A DNA stretch of 64,000 nucleotides. Source: Mesorhizobium sp. YIM 152430 (lineage in GTDB: Bacteria; Pseudomonadota; Alphaproteobacteria; Rhizobiales; Rhizobiaceae). The first letter of the stretch is position 1, and each line of letters starts with the position of its first letter. Below the pieces are notes generated by a model. It saw only the letters and a program-made list of their open reading frames with translations, searched no databases and was not told where the DNA came from. Positions 25,471-33,873 of this stretch are shown in pieces. The DNA is taken from NCBI RefSeq assembly GCF_029210365.1, contig NZ_JARGES010000056.1, forward strand, positions 62,001-126,000, given 5' to 3'. The position numbers and the translations under genes were made by a program.

Positions 25471-26502
25471 ATGAAGGCGATGTCCGTTTCCTCCAACGCG
25501 GTCAGCCAGGCGCTTCGCCTGCAAATGGCGCGCGCCCAGGCCGAGATGATCCGGGCCGAGAAGGAAGTCACCACCGGCCAGGTCGCCGACCGGGGGCTGC
25601 ATCTTGGCGTGCGCACCGGCCAGTCCGTCTCGCTCGACCGCGACATCGCGCGGCTGGAGAATATCAAGAGCACCAACGGCATCGCCACCGCCCGTCTCGA
25701 AGCCACGCAGGATGCGCTGGGCGAGACGCGCGAAGTTGCCGAACAGATGCTGGGCATGTTGATGACCATGCTCAACGGCGCCCTCGAGCCCGCGGTCCCG
25801 CGCACGCAGGCCCGGTCGATGCTCGAAACCATGAACGCGGTGATCAACACCACCGTGGGCGGCGATTACATCTTTGCCGGCACCAATACCGACGTGCGTC
25901 CGCTGGCCGATTTCACCGACCCCGCATCGACTGCGCGCGCCCATTTCGACGACGTCGCAGTCAATGCCGGCCTCACCGATCCGATCGACGCCGCGCAAAT
26001 GGCGGCCTTCCTCGGCAATCTCGAAACCGAGATGCTCGGCGCCGGCCCCGAATGGGGGCTCAACTGGTCCGGCGCCACCGACGCCACGATCCAGAGCCGC
26101 ATCGCCCTCGGCGAAACCGCGCAGACCTCCGTTTCGGCCAATGAGAGCGGCATCCGAAAGCTCGCCATGGCATCGGCGATCATCTTCGGTCTCGTTGACC
26201 GCGACATGGACGCGGATGCCTATCGCCTCTTGACCGAGAAGGCGGTCGAGCTGACCTCGGAGGGGATCAACGACATCACGGCCGTGCAGTCGCAGGTCGG
26301 TCTCGTTCAGGGTCGCGTGTCGCAGGCCAATGATCGTCTCACACTCCAGGCGGACCTGTTCAAGCGCACGCAGATCGACATGGTCGGCGTCGACCCGTTC
26401 GAAGCCAGCACGCGGCTGACCTCGCTTCTGGCGCAAGTCGAGACGTCCTACGCCCTGACCGCCCGCATCCAGCAGCTTTCGCTGCTCAAGTTCATGTCCT
26501 GA
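25471..26502 (+). CDS. flgL: Hook-filament junction protein FlgL
   Basis: HAP3, the second junction protein, homologous to flagellin at its termini. It has 343 residues with helical ends (SQALRLQMARAQAEMIRAEK near the start, and a closing VETSYALTARIQQLSLLKFM) and the NTTVGGDYIFAGTNTDVRPL segment at about 130-149, typical of FlgL. A 54-bp gap separates it from flaF. Confidence 0.94.
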   Translation: MKAMSVSSNAVSQALRLQMARAQAEMIRAEKEVTTGQVADRGLHLGVRTGQSVSLDRDIARLENIKSTNGIATARLEATQDALGETREVAEQMLGMLMTMLNGALEPAVPRTQARSMLETMNAVINTTVGGDYIFAGTNTDVRPLADFTDPASTARAHFDDVAVNAGLTDPIDAAQMAAFLGNLETEMLGAGPEWGLNWSGATDATIQSRIALGETAQTSVSANESGIRKLAMASAIIFGLVDRDMDADAYRLLTEKAVELTSEGINDITAVQSQVGLVQGRVSQANDRLTLQADLFKRTQIDMVGVDPFEASTRLTSLLAQVETSYALTARIQQLSLLKFMS

Positions 26503-26556
26503 TGACCCCATGGGCTCGAACGACACCCTCACCCGCATAGAAAGATCGGCCTGCTG

Positions 26557-26904
26557 ATGTACCAATTCGCCTACGCTGACATTCAGACAGATTCCGTCGC
26601 GGATGCGCGGGACCGCGAAAAGCAGGTGCTCGCCCGATCGATCGACCTCCTGGTCGAAGCCCGCGACGCCGGCCCGCGCTCGATGAAGTCCATCGAGGCG
26701 ATCTATTTCATGAACCGCGTCTGGACCTCTTTCATCGAGGATCTGGGCTCGGCCGAAAATGCGCTTCCCAAGGAATTGCGCGCCAACCTCATCTCCATCG
26801 GCCTGTGGCTGTTGCGCGAGGGCGAGGAAATCCGCCAGGGCCGCTCGGACAATTTCGACGGCCTGATCGAGATCTCGGAAATCATCCGGGACGGCCTGCA
26901 ATGA
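26557..26904 (+). CDS. flaF: Flagellin synthesis regulator FlaF
   Basis: Alphaproteobacterial protein needed for flagellin production, acting with FlbT after transcription. The 115 residues are all-helical with the family pattern [13 protein letters not shown] and [19 protein letters not shown]. The stop overlaps the flbT ATG by four bases (ATGA), so the antagonistic pair is translated together. Confidence 0.94.
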   Translation: MYQFAYADIQTDSVADARDREKQVLARSIDLLVEARDAGPRSMKSIEAIYFMNRVWTSFIEDLGSAENALPKELRANLISIGLWLLREGEEIRQGRSDNFDGLIEISEIIRDGLQ

Positions 26905-27344
26905 AGAACACCCTGAAGATCACGCTCAAGCCCGGCGAAAAGATCTACGTCAACGGCGCCGTGATCCGGACCGACCGCAAGGTCTCGCTCGAATTCATGA
27001 ACGACGTGCAGTTTCTTCTCGAAAACCACGTCATGCAGCCCGAAGCGGCGGTGACGCCCTTGCGGCAGCTCTATTTCATCGTCCAGATCATGCTGATCAG
27101 CCCGCGGGAGACGGACGACGCGCGCGCCATGTTCCGCAAGTCGCTGCCGCGCCTGATCGACTCCTTCTCCTCCGACGCCATCAAGGCCGATCTGAAGCAG
27201 ATCGACCAACTCGTGGCGGAGGGTCAGGTCTACGAGGCGATGAAGATGCTGCGCGGCCTGTTCCCGCGCGAGGACAACATCCTCGGCGCCACGCCCTTGC
27301 GGCCGCGCCCCGCACCCGAACCCCAATTGCTCGCCGGAGAATGA
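26901..27344 (+). CDS. flbT: Flagellin mRNA repressor FlbT
   Basis: In Caulobacter FlbT binds the flagellin mRNA leader and promotes its decay, coupling filament synthesis to assembly. The 147-residue product begins at ATG 26901. It carries the family signature [19 protein letters not shown] at about 4-22 and [20 protein letters not shown] at about 38-57. A Pro-rich tail follows. Its most likely target is the 125-base flagellin leader at 14321-14446. Confidence 0.94.
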   Translation: MKNTLKITLKPGEKIYVNGAVIRTDRKVSLEFMNDVQFLLENHVMQPEAAVTPLRQLYFIVQIMLISPRETDDARAMFRKSLPRLIDSFSSDAIKADLKQIDQLVAEGQVYEAMKMLRGLFPREDNILGATPLRPRPAPEPQLLAGE

Positions 27345-27348
27345 CGCC

Positions 27349-27741
27349 ATGAACGTTGCAGCCCTTTCCAGCGCCGGCCAGGCGAGCCAGACCAGCGCTG
27401 CCAGCGCCGCCACGGTAGACTACGAATCCTTCCTGAAACTCCTCGTCGCGCAGATGAAGAACCAGGATCCGACCGCGCCGATGGAATCGACCGAATACGT
27501 CGCCCAGCTCGCCACCTTCAGCCAGGTCGAGCAACAGGTGCAGATGAACAGGAAGCTCGACGACATTCTCCAGGCATCCGCCCTGTCGCAGGCGAGCGGG
27601 CTGATCGGCCGCGAAGTCGTCAGCCATGACGGTTCGGTCAGCGGCAAGGTCAAGGAAATCAAGCTCTTTTCCGACGGCGTCGTCGCCGTGCTGGAATCCG
27701 GCGGCCAGATCCCCATTCTGCCCGGCGTGACCATCCGCTGA
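27349..27741 (+). CDS. flgD: Hook-capping scaffold FlgD (short form)
   Basis: Scaffold required for hook assembly. The conserved N-terminal region (FLKLLVAQMKNQDPTAPMES, EYVAQLATFSQVEQQ) spans about 27-65, and a short C-terminal beta region ends VAVLESGGQIPILPGVTIR. At 130 residues it lacks the Tudor/FNIII-like part of enteric FlgD. This is the normal rhizobial form, not a truncation. It lies 4 bp after flbT and 18 bp before fliQ. Confidence 0.94.
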   Translation: MNVAALSSAGQASQTSAASAATVDYESFLKLLVAQMKNQDPTAPMESTEYVAQLATFSQVEQQVQMNRKLDDILQASALSQASGLIGREVVSHDGSVSGKVKEIKLFSDGVVAVLESGGQIPILPGVTIR

Positions 27742-27759
27742 ACCGGGACGACCCTTCGA

Positions 27760-28026
27760 ATGAATGAGGCCGACGCCCTCGATATCGTCCAGTACGCGGT
27801 CTGGGTGGTGCTCGTCGCGTCGAGCCCGGCCGTCGTCGTGGGCATGGCGGTCGGCGTCGGCATCGCCCTCGTCCAGGCGCTGACGCAGGTCCAGGAAATC
27901 ACCTTGACCTTCGTCCCGAAGATCGTCGCGATCCTCCTGACCGTCGCCCTCACCGGCCCCTTCGTCGGCGCCCAGATTTCTTCTTTCTCCACGGTCATCT
28001 TCCAGCGCATCGAAAGCGGCTTCTGA
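27760..28026 (+). CDS. fliQ: Flagellar export gate protein FliQ
   Basis: Small inner-membrane subunit of the export gate. It has 88 residues with two membrane helices (about 13-37 and 50-72) and the family segment VGVGIALVQALTQVQEITLT followed by FVPKI. It closes the flgE-to-fliQ run. A remnant of the palindromic repeat lies 9 bp after its stop. Confidence 0.96.
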   Translation: MNEADALDIVQYAVWVVLVASSPAVVVGMAVGVGIALVQALTQVQEITLTFVPKIVAILLTVALTGPFVGAQISSFSTVIFQRIESGF

Positions 28027-28035
28027 CGGGTTTCT

Positions 28036-28054
28036 CCTGAAGTGACCCCCACCC
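28036..28054. repeat. Remnant of the palindromic intergenic element
   Basis: Nineteen bases (CCTGAAGTGACCCCCACCC) are identical to the left edge and flank of the full copy after fliP (14097-14115). The rest of the element is missing. It again lies just after a gene's stop codon. Confidence 0.6.
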
Positions 28055-28075
28055 GTCCGAACGCCCGCACCTTTC

Positions 28076-28095
28076 GCGCAAGCTTCATCCTCTAG
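28076..28095 (+). promoter_or_regulatory. Candidate flagellar promoter element for flhA operon
   Basis: Reads GCGCAAG, 10 bases, TAG, ending 51 bp before the flhA ATG. It shares AAGCTTCATCC-like spacing composition with the fliF copy and the TAG ending with motA and flgB. Confidence 0.6.
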
Positions 28096-28146
28096 CGTCC
28101 TCCCATTCCGGTCGCGTCGCGGCCGCATCTGGCATGGACGAACCTT

Positions 28147-30234
28147 ATGGCGATGAACGAAGCAATGGGCGCGGCGCCGGTCCGCAACAACGGCCGCGAC
28201 ATCGGCTTCGCCTTCGGCATCATCGTCATCCTCGCCGTCCTTTTCCTGCCGATCCCGGCCTTCCTCATCGATCTCGGGCTCGCCTTTTCCATCGCGGTTT
28301 CCGTCCTCGTCCTGATGGTGGCGCTGTGGATTCAGCGCCCGCTGGAATTTTCAGCCTTTCCGACCGTCCTCCTGATCGTCACCATGCTGCGCCTGTCGCT
28401 GAACATCGCGACGACGCGCGTCATCTTGAGCCACGGCAATGAAGGAACCAACGCGGCCGGCCACGTCATCGGCGGCTTCGCCAATCTCGTCATGGCCGGC
28501 GATTTCGTCATCGGCCTGATCGTCTTCCTGATCCTGATCGTGGTGAACTTCATCGTCATCACCAAGGGCGCGACGCGCATCGCCGAGGTCGGCGCGCGCT
28601 TCACCCTCGACGCCATCCCCGGCAAGCAGATGTCGATCGACGCCGATCTTTCGGCCGGCCTCATCAACGAGAAGGAAGCCCAGCTTCGTCGCCGCGAACT
28701 GGAGGAGGAATCGTCCTTCTTCGGTTCCATGGACGGCGCCTCGAAATTCGTGCGCGGCGATGCCATCGCCGGCCTGATCATCACCGCGATCAACATCGTC
28801 GGCGGCATCGCCATCGGCTATGCCCGCCACGACATGCAGATCGGCGAGGCGGCCGACGTCTTCGTCAAGCTGTCGGTCGGCGATGGTCTGGTCACGCAGA
28901 TTCCCGCGCTGATCGTCTCGCTCGCCGCCGGCCTGCTCGTCTCCAAGGGCGGCACGCGCGGCTCGACCGACAAGGCGGTCTTCGGCCAGCTCGGCGCCTA
29001 TCCGCGCGCGCTGTTCGTCGCCGCAATCCTTCTTTTCACGCTCGGCCTGATGCCCGGCCTGCCCTTGCTGCCCTTCGCCTTCCTCGGAACTGCGCTTGCC
29101 ACGCTCGCCTATGTCATCCCCCGCCAGCGCCAGCGCGACAAGGACGCCGCCAAGGCGATCGAAGCGAAAAATCAGGCGGACCGGGACGAGGAGGAAAAGC
29201 AGTCGGTCAAGTCGTCGTTGCGCACCGCAGAGGTCGAACTGCTGATCGGCAAGCAGCTCTCGACCAAGCTCCTGACCTCGCATCAGGAACTCGCCTTCCG
29301 CATGGGCAAGATGCGCAAGAAGTTCGCCGCCCAGTACGGCTTCGTCGTCCCGGAAGTGAAGCTGACCGACGATTTCTCGATCCCGCCGAAAAGCTACCAG
29401 ATCAAGATTCACGGCACGGTCGTCGCCGAATACCAGATGCGGGTCGGCGAACTGATGGTGCTGGTCGGCACGGGCGACCTGCCGCAGCTTCCCGGCGAGG
29501 AGGTGCGCGAGCCCGCCTTCGGAATGCGCGCCTTCTCGGTGCCCGAAATGTTCGCCGAGGACGTCAAGCGCGAGAAGCTGACCGGCGTCGACAACATGTC
29601 GGTCCTGCTCACACACCTTTCCGAGGTCATCCGCAACAACCTGCCGCAGCTTTTGTCTTACAAGGACATGAAGGCGCTGCTCGACCGTCAGGACCCCGAA
29701 TACAAGAAGCTCGCCGACGAGATCTGCACCACGCACATCACCTATCCGGGTCTCCAGGCCGTGCTCAAGCTTCTGCTTGCCGAGCGCATCTCGATCCGCA
29801 ACCTGCATCTGATCATCGAGGCCATCGCCGAGATCGCGCCCCATGTGCGCCGCACCGAGCAGATCGTCGAGCATGTGCGCATCCGCATGGCGCAGCAGAT
29901 CTGCGGCGACCTGGCCGAAGGCGGCGTGCTCAAGGTCATGCGTCTCGGCAACCGCTGGGACCTCGCCTTCCATCAGAGCCTCAAGCGCGATGCCAAGGGC
30001 GAGGTGCGCGAGTTCGACATCGATCCGCGCCAGCTCGAGGAGTTCGGCGACCAGGCATCGAAGGCGATCCGCGAGCAGATGGAAAAGGGCGAGCGCTTCG
30101 TCGTCGTCGCCGCGCCCGAAGCCCGCCCCTATGTCCGCATGATCGTCGAACGCCTGTTCTCCACCCTGCCCGTCCTCTCCCATGTGGAGATCGCGCGCGG
30201 CGTCGAGATCAAGGTGCTCGGCTCGGTTTCCTAG
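28147..30234 (+). CDS. flhA: Flagellar export gate protein FlhA
   Basis: Large export-gate subunit that binds chaperone-substrate complexes. Eight membrane helices lie within about 1-330. The FHIPEP-family signatures [14 protein letters not shown] (about 80) and [20 protein letters not shown] (about 150) are present, and a cytoplasmic ring domain fills the rest to residue 695. ATG 28147 is used; another lies two codons later. fliR follows after 6 bp. Confidence 0.98.
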   Translation: MAMNEAMGAAPVRNNGRDIGFAFGIIVILAVLFLPIPAFLIDLGLAFSIAVSVLVLMVALWIQRPLEFSAFPTVLLIVTMLRLSLNIATTRVILSHGNEGTNAAGHVIGGFANLVMAGDFVIGLIVFLILIVVNFIVITKGATRIAEVGARFTLDAIPGKQMSIDADLSAGLINEKEAQLRRRELEEESSFFGSMDGASKFVRGDAIAGLIITAINIVGGIAIGYARHDMQIGEAADVFVKLSVGDGLVTQIPALIVSLAAGLLVSKGGTRGSTDKAVFGQLGAYPRALFVAAILLFTLGLMPGLPLLPFAFLGTALATLAYVIPRQRQRDKDAAKAIEAKNQADRDEEEKQSVKSSLRTAEVELLIGKQLSTKLLTSHQELAFRMGKMRKKFAAQYGFVVPEVKLTDDFSIPPKSYQIKIHGTVVAEYQMRVGELMVLVGTGDLPQLPGEEVREPAFGMRAFSVPEMFAEDVKREKLTGVDNMSVLLTHLSEVIRNNLPQLLSYKDMKALLDRQDPEYKKLADEICTTHITYPGLQAVLKLLLAERISIRNLHLIIEAIAEIAPHVRRTEQIVEHVRIRMAQQICGDLAEGGVLKVMRLGNRWDLAFHQSLKRDAKGEVREFDIDPRQLEEFGDQASKAIREQMEKGERFVVVAAPEARPYVRMIVERLFSTLPVLSHVEIARGVEIKVLGSVS

Positions 30235-30240
30235 GCCGAT

Positions 30241-30999
30241 ATGGAATTACCGGCCTCCCTCGACGCCATCGTCATCGCCGCCTTCCTGGCGTTCTGCCGG
30301 ATCGGCGCGTGCTTCATGCTGATGCCGGGCCTGTCGAGCATCCGCGTTCCGGTGCAGATCAGGCTCTTCGTGGCCGTCGCGGTAACGTTCGCGCTGCTTG
30401 CGCATCTGTGGGATTTTCTCGTCCCGTTCGTTTCCTCCCGGCCGGATGCGCTCCTGCTCCTGATCGTCTCGGAAGTCCTGATCGGCGCCCTGATCGGCCT
30501 TCTGGCGCGGCTCTATCTTCTTGCCGTCCAGTTCATCGGCTCGGCGATGGGCATGATGTCGGGCTTCAACGCGATGGGCGGCACCGTCATCGAGGAGCCG
30601 GACCCGCAAGGCGCGCTCGGCGCGATCATCTCCCTGTCGGTCCTGCTGCTGCTGTTCGTCTTCAACTTCCATCACGAGATCATCCGCGCGCTGGTCGACA
30701 GCTACAGCGTCGCGCCGATCCAGACGCTCTACAATCCCGCCTCCGCACTGGCCGACATGTCGGACACCCTGTCGGAAGCATTCATGGTCATGCTGCGGCT
30801 CGGCTCGCCCTTCATCGCCTATGCGATCCTGGTCAATTTCGCCATCGGGCTGGTCAACAAGCTGACCCCGCAGATTCCGATCTACTTCGTGTCGCTGCCC
30901 TTCGTTCTGGCCGGCGGCCTGATTCTCGCCTGGTTCGCCATCGGCCCCTTCCTGTCGCTGGCGGTCGACGGCTTTCTTCCATCCACGATTGCGAGATAG
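30241..30999 (+). CDS. fliR: Flagellar export gate protein FliR
   Basis: Membrane subunit of the FliPQR pore. The 252 residues contain about six hydrophobic segments and the characteristic FCRIGACFMLMPGLSSIRVP (about 19-38) and GLVNKLTPQIPIYFVSLPF (about 205-223) stretches. It begins 6 bp after flhA and ends 2 bp before the next gene. Confidence 0.96.
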   Translation: MELPASLDAIVIAAFLAFCRIGACFMLMPGLSSIRVPVQIRLFVAVAVTFALLAHLWDFLVPFVSSRPDALLLLIVSEVLIGALIGLLARLYLLAVQFIGSAMGMMSGFNAMGGTVIEEPDPQGALGAIISLSVLLLLFVFNFHHEIIRALVDSYSVAPIQTLYNPASALADMSDTLSEAFMVMLRLGSPFIAYAILVNFAIGLVNKLTPQIPIYFVSLPFVLAGGLILAWFAIGPFLSLAVDGFLPSTIAR

Positions 31000-31001
31000 C
31001 C

Positions 31002-31388
31002 ATGTCGCGCCGCACCGACCGCCTGACCAAGGTCCTCGTCCTTCAGGAAAAGCTCAAGGAGCTTCACGAAACCCGCCAGGCGATGCACGCGGCCAATGCG
31101 CATTTCGCGGCAAGGGAGGCGGAAGACGTCGTCGAGGCGTTCAACGCCGAAGGCTCGCTGTCGAGCGTCTTTCCCGAGATCTACCATGCCCGCATCGCCG
31201 CGGCGACCGCCGCCAAGCAGCAGCATCTGGCCAACGCCCATGTCGAGGGCCTGCGCGTCGCCAAGGCGTCCGCGCGCGTCGATGCGGTGGGACGCGCGGT
31301 GACGGTTTCGCGCCGCGCCGACGAGCGCTTCGCCGAGGAGCGTGACCGGACCGAAGCGCTCTCGCGGCAGCCGGCTAAACCGAAGTAA
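31002..31388 (+). CDS. FliJ-like coiled-coil protein of the export apparatus
   Basis: Small soluble protein of 128 residues, start ATG 31002, two bases after fliR. It is almost entirely helical, with heptad-like Leu/Ala spacing (LTKVLVLQEKLKELHETRQA) and a charged C-terminus. FliJ, the central stalk of the FliI ATPase, has the same size and coiled-coil character and is otherwise missing from this region. Sequence similarity in this family is low, so FliJ function is an inference from size, structure and cluster context. Confidence 0.6.
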   Translation: MSRRTDRLTKVLVLQEKLKELHETRQAMHAANAHFAAREAEDVVEAFNAEGSLSSVFPEIYHARIAAATAAKQQHLANAHVEGLRVAKASARVDAVGRAVTVSRRADERFAEERDRTEALSRQPAKPK

Positions 31389-31442
31389 GGCTGCCACAAG
31401 CTTCCTGAACGATAGTCCATCGAGACCGAATGGAGGATTTTC

Positions 31443-31949
31443 TTGGCCATCAGCCCGCCTGTCGACATCGTGCTGGACGTTGCGCGCGCCGCAAGCGCCG
31501 ATGACGTCGCTGCCGCCCGCGAGCGTCTCACCGCGCGCGCCACATCGACGGCGGCGCCGGGCTTCGAGATCGCCGCGCCGGCCGCACCGTTCCCGGCTAG
31601 GGAGGCGAACGCCACGCCCGAGGTGTTCAGGAAGTTCGAGGCGATGATGTTGCAAAGCTTCATCCAGTCGATGCTGCCGCAGGAAAGCGAAGCGGTGTTC
31701 GGAAAGGGCCTGGCCGGCGACATGTGGCGCTCGATGATGGCCGAGCAGATCGCCGGCGTCATGGCCGACAGTGGCGGCATCGGCGTCGCCGACCGCATCC
31801 TGAAGAATTACTACGGGCGCGGCGAGGACCAGGCCACGCTCGATGCAGCCGGACGTTCGCTGGTCACGCAATCGATCCTGCACGAGGCCCAGCGCATGGC
31901 GTTGCAGCCGGGCCGGAGCGAGGCAGACACGTCCCTGTTCGACAGTTGA
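31443..31949 (+). CDS. Rod-binding (FlgJ N-domain-like) protein
   Basis: The 168-residue product matches the rod-binding domain of FlgJ: FRKFEAMMLQSFIQSMLPQE (about 62-81), MWRSMMAEQIAGVMADSGGI (about 95-114) and GVADRILKNYY. Such proteins cap the growing rod. No muramidase domain is fused, unlike enteric FlgJ; the separate transglycosylase at 21354 may provide that activity. The start is TTG at 31443 with GGAGG six to ten bases upstream. A weaker promoter-like motif (CCACAAG, 12 bases, TAG) precedes it at 31394-31415. Confidence 0.8.
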   Translation: MAISPPVDIVLDVARAASADDVAAARERLTARATSTAAPGFEIAAPAAPFPAREANATPEVFRKFEAMMLQSFIQSMLPQESEAVFGKGLAGDMWRSMMAEQIAGVMADSGGIGVADRILKNYYGRGEDQATLDAAGRSLVTQSILHEAQRMALQPGRSEADTSLFDS

Positions 31950-31977
31950 GCACTTTGCGACGGTTTTAGGATTGCCA

Positions 31978-32394
31978 ATGATGACGCGTTTTTCAGCACC
32001 AGCCCTTCAAACCACGGCGACGCGGGCGCGCGCCGGCTCCGCGCCGGCCGATCTCGGCACCATCCTCGCCCGCATTGAAGAGGCGATCGAGACCGAGACC
32101 ACCGGCATCCGCACCGACATGAATTTCGACATCGCCGCCTCGAACGCGCGCAAGAGCCGTCACCTCTACGATCTGACGCGCGCGATCCGGGGGCAGGACG
32201 ACGCGGCGCTGATCGCCTCCTTCCGGCCCGAGATCGAGCGCCTGCGCGACAAGCTCGCCGTCAATCAGGGCGTCATCGTCGCCCATCTCGAAGCCGTGAC
32301 CGAAGTCGCGACGCTGGTCAAGACCGCGTTGCAGGATGCCGAGGCCGACGGCACCTATTCGCAGGCCGAATTTGCGGAAGCAAAGCGCGGATGA
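31978..32394 (+). CDS. Helical protein, possible FlgN-type export chaperone
   Basis: A 138-residue soluble protein, start ATG 31978 (a second ATG follows at once). It is predicted mostly helical with the segment RIEEAIETETTGIRTDMNFD, then SNARKSRHLYDLTRAIRG and a long amphipathic helix. FlgN chaperones for FlgK/FlgL have this size and helical make-up, and none is otherwise visible in the cluster. There is no diagnostic motif, so this is a suggestion. It overlaps the next gene by four bases. Confidence 0.5.
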   Translation: MMTRFSAPALQTTATRARAGSAPADLGTILARIEEAIETETTGIRTDMNFDIAASNARKSRHLYDLTRAIRGQDDAALIASFRPEIERLRDKLAVNQGVIVAHLEAVTEVATLVKTALQDAEADGTYSQAEFAEAKRG

Positions 32395-32921
32395 TCAAGC
32401 TCGTCGCCGCCGCCGTCTGGATCGCCGCCGCCACCGCCGGCTCCGTCTTCTACGCCTTCCAGCAGGCCGGCGAAGTCGAGGCGGCCGCCCCCGCCACCGA
32501 GGCCGGCGCCTTCGGCGGGCTCGATTATGTGCGGCTCAACGTCGTCTCCGTGCCGCAACTGAAGAACGGCGAGGTCGAAGGCTATTTCCTCGCCCGCCTC
32601 GTCTTCACCGCCCCCGCCGAGCGGCTGAAAAAGCTCGTCATTCCGGCCGACGCGATGCTGACCGACGCCGTCTACACGAAACTCTACGCCGACCCCTCCG
32701 TCGATTTCTCGCAGGTCGAAGCGCTGGACGTCGACGCCTTCCGGGCCGGCCTGCGTGATGCGGTCAACGCGAAGATCGGTGAGGACCTGATCGCGGAAGT
32801 GCTGATCGAGCAGGTCGATTTCCTGTCGAAGGCCGACATCCGCCGCGCCAGTTTCCGCGGCTGGGACAGCGCCGCCGCCGCCCAGTCCGCGCCGAAGAAG
32901 GCGGATGGCGGCGGGCATTGA
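32391..32921 (+). CDS. Membrane-anchored FliL-like protein, end of flagellar region
   Basis: The 176 residues begin with one membrane helix (about 3-24), then a short Ala/Glu linker and a periplasmic domain. The domain reads YFLARLVFTAPAERLKKLVI, later FRAGLRDAVNAKIGEDLIAE and VLIEQVDFLSK, which resembles the arrangement of FliL-type domains. Whether it is a true FliL paralogue cannot be decided by eye. It is the last gene of the rightward flagellar series and abuts the convergent crotonase gene with no gap between stop codons. Confidence 0.6.
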   Translation: MIKLVAAAVWIAAATAGSVFYAFQQAGEVEAAAPATEAGAFGGLDYVRLNVVSVPQLKNGEVEGYFLARLVFTAPAERLKKLVIPADAMLTDAVYTKLYADPSVDFSQVEALDVDAFRAGLRDAVNAKIGEDLIAEVLIEQVDFLSKADIRRASFRGWDSAAAAQSAPKKADGGGH

Positions 32922-33719
32922 CTATCTGAAATTCGGCTTGCGCTTCTCCAGAAACGCCATCAGCCCTTCCTTCGCGTCCGCCCCCGTCTGCGACAGCGCC
33001 GCCGACAGGCTCTCCGCATAAAGCCCATCGGCCTGCGACATGTCGTTGATGCGCGCGATGGACTGGATGATGAGATAGTTCACCAGCGAGGCATTGTCGG
33101 CGATGTCATTGGCAAGGGAGAAAGCCTTGGCCAGCCCTTCGCCTTCGCCGACGAGATAATGCGCCAGCCCCAGCCGCTCGCCCTCTTCGGCCGTATAGAG
33201 CCGGCCCGTCAGCATCATCTCGGTCATCCGGTCCGGCCCGATGATGCGCCCGACCCGAACGGTCGCGCCGCCGCCGACGAAGATGCCGCGCTTGCCCTCG
33301 GGCAACTGGAACCTTGCCGAAGGCTCGGCGACCCGCACATGCGTTGCCGCCGCGATCTCGAGCCCGCCGCCCATCACCGCCCCGGTCAGGACCGAGACGA
33401 CCGGCACGCCCGAAAGCTGGATCTTGTCCATGATCGCGTGCCAGCCGCGCGAATGGCGCAGCACCTCCGCCGCCTCGCGCTCGGACTGTTCGGCAAGGTC
33501 GAGCCCGGCCGAAAAATGCCCGCCCTCGCCCGAAAGCACGATCGCCCGCACCCCCTGCTGTACGTTCGAAAAGAAGGCGTCGAGCGCGGCCAGCGTCGCA
33601 TCGTTGATCGCATTGCGCTTGGCCGGGCGGTTGAAGGCCAGATGCGCGATCCGCCCGTCGATCTTGACGCGCAGCACGTCGTCCGTTCCGCCCCTCGACG
33701 CACCTGTCATCGCATTCAT
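32922..33719 (-). CDS. Enoyl-CoA hydratase/isomerase (crotonase) family protein
   Basis: Crotonase-fold enzyme acting on an acyl- or aryl-CoA. The oxyanion-hole segments HFSAGLDL (about 76-83) and GAVMGGGLEIA (about 115-125) are intact, with LPEGKRGIFVGGGATV following. I place the start at ATG 33719 because a GAGGG sits upstream; the frame is open to 33746. The protein is 265 residues. It is divergent from dctP, with a MarR-type palindrome between them at 33771-33791. With the ligase, thiolase and thioesterase nearby it probably hydrates an unsaturated side-chain CoA ester. The precise substrate is not visible. Confidence 0.88.
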   Translation of the reverse strand: MNAMTGASRGGTDDVLRVKIDGRIAHLAFNRPAKRNAINDATLAALDAFFSNVQQGVRAIVLSGEGGHFSAGLDLAEQSEREAAEVLRHSRGWHAIMDKIQLSGVPVVSVLTGAVMGGGLEIAAATHVRVAEPSARFQLPEGKRGIFVGGGATVRVGRIIGPDRMTEMMLTGRLYTAEEGERLGLAHYLVGEGEGLAKAFSLANDIADNASLVNYLIIQSIARINDMSQADGLYAESLSAALSQTGADAKEGLMAFLEKRKPNFR

Positions 33720-33770
33720 GTCGCTTTTCCCTCGCCGGCGGCCCATCCCCGCCCTTTTTCGCTTGAATTA

Positions 33771-33791
33771 ATTGTTCTGTATCATAACAAT
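33771..33791. promoter_or_regulatory. Candidate MarR operator in crotonase/dctP divergent promoter
   Basis: ATTGTTCT (33771-33778), five bases, ATAACAAT (33784-33791): seven of eight arm positions pair. Spacing and arms match the perfect palindrome upstream of the ligase at 39428-39458. It lies 51 bp from the crotonase start and 82 bp from the dctP start. Confidence 0.65.
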
Positions 33792-33873
33792 CTATTTTCG
33801 TTCAAGCTGGCGGGGAGGAAACCGGCCGCTTGTCACGGCAAACCTGTCTGGCCAATCTGTCTGGGAGGACATC

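Noticed and set aside
27349-27741. flgD suspected to be truncated (130 residues)
   Set aside because: Rhizobial FlgD is normally this short. The start, stop and spacing to flbT and fliQ are clean.
33772-33873. Upstream start for dctP at 33772
   Set aside because: It would run through the operator palindrome and bury the signal peptide. ATG 33874 has a strong ribosome site.
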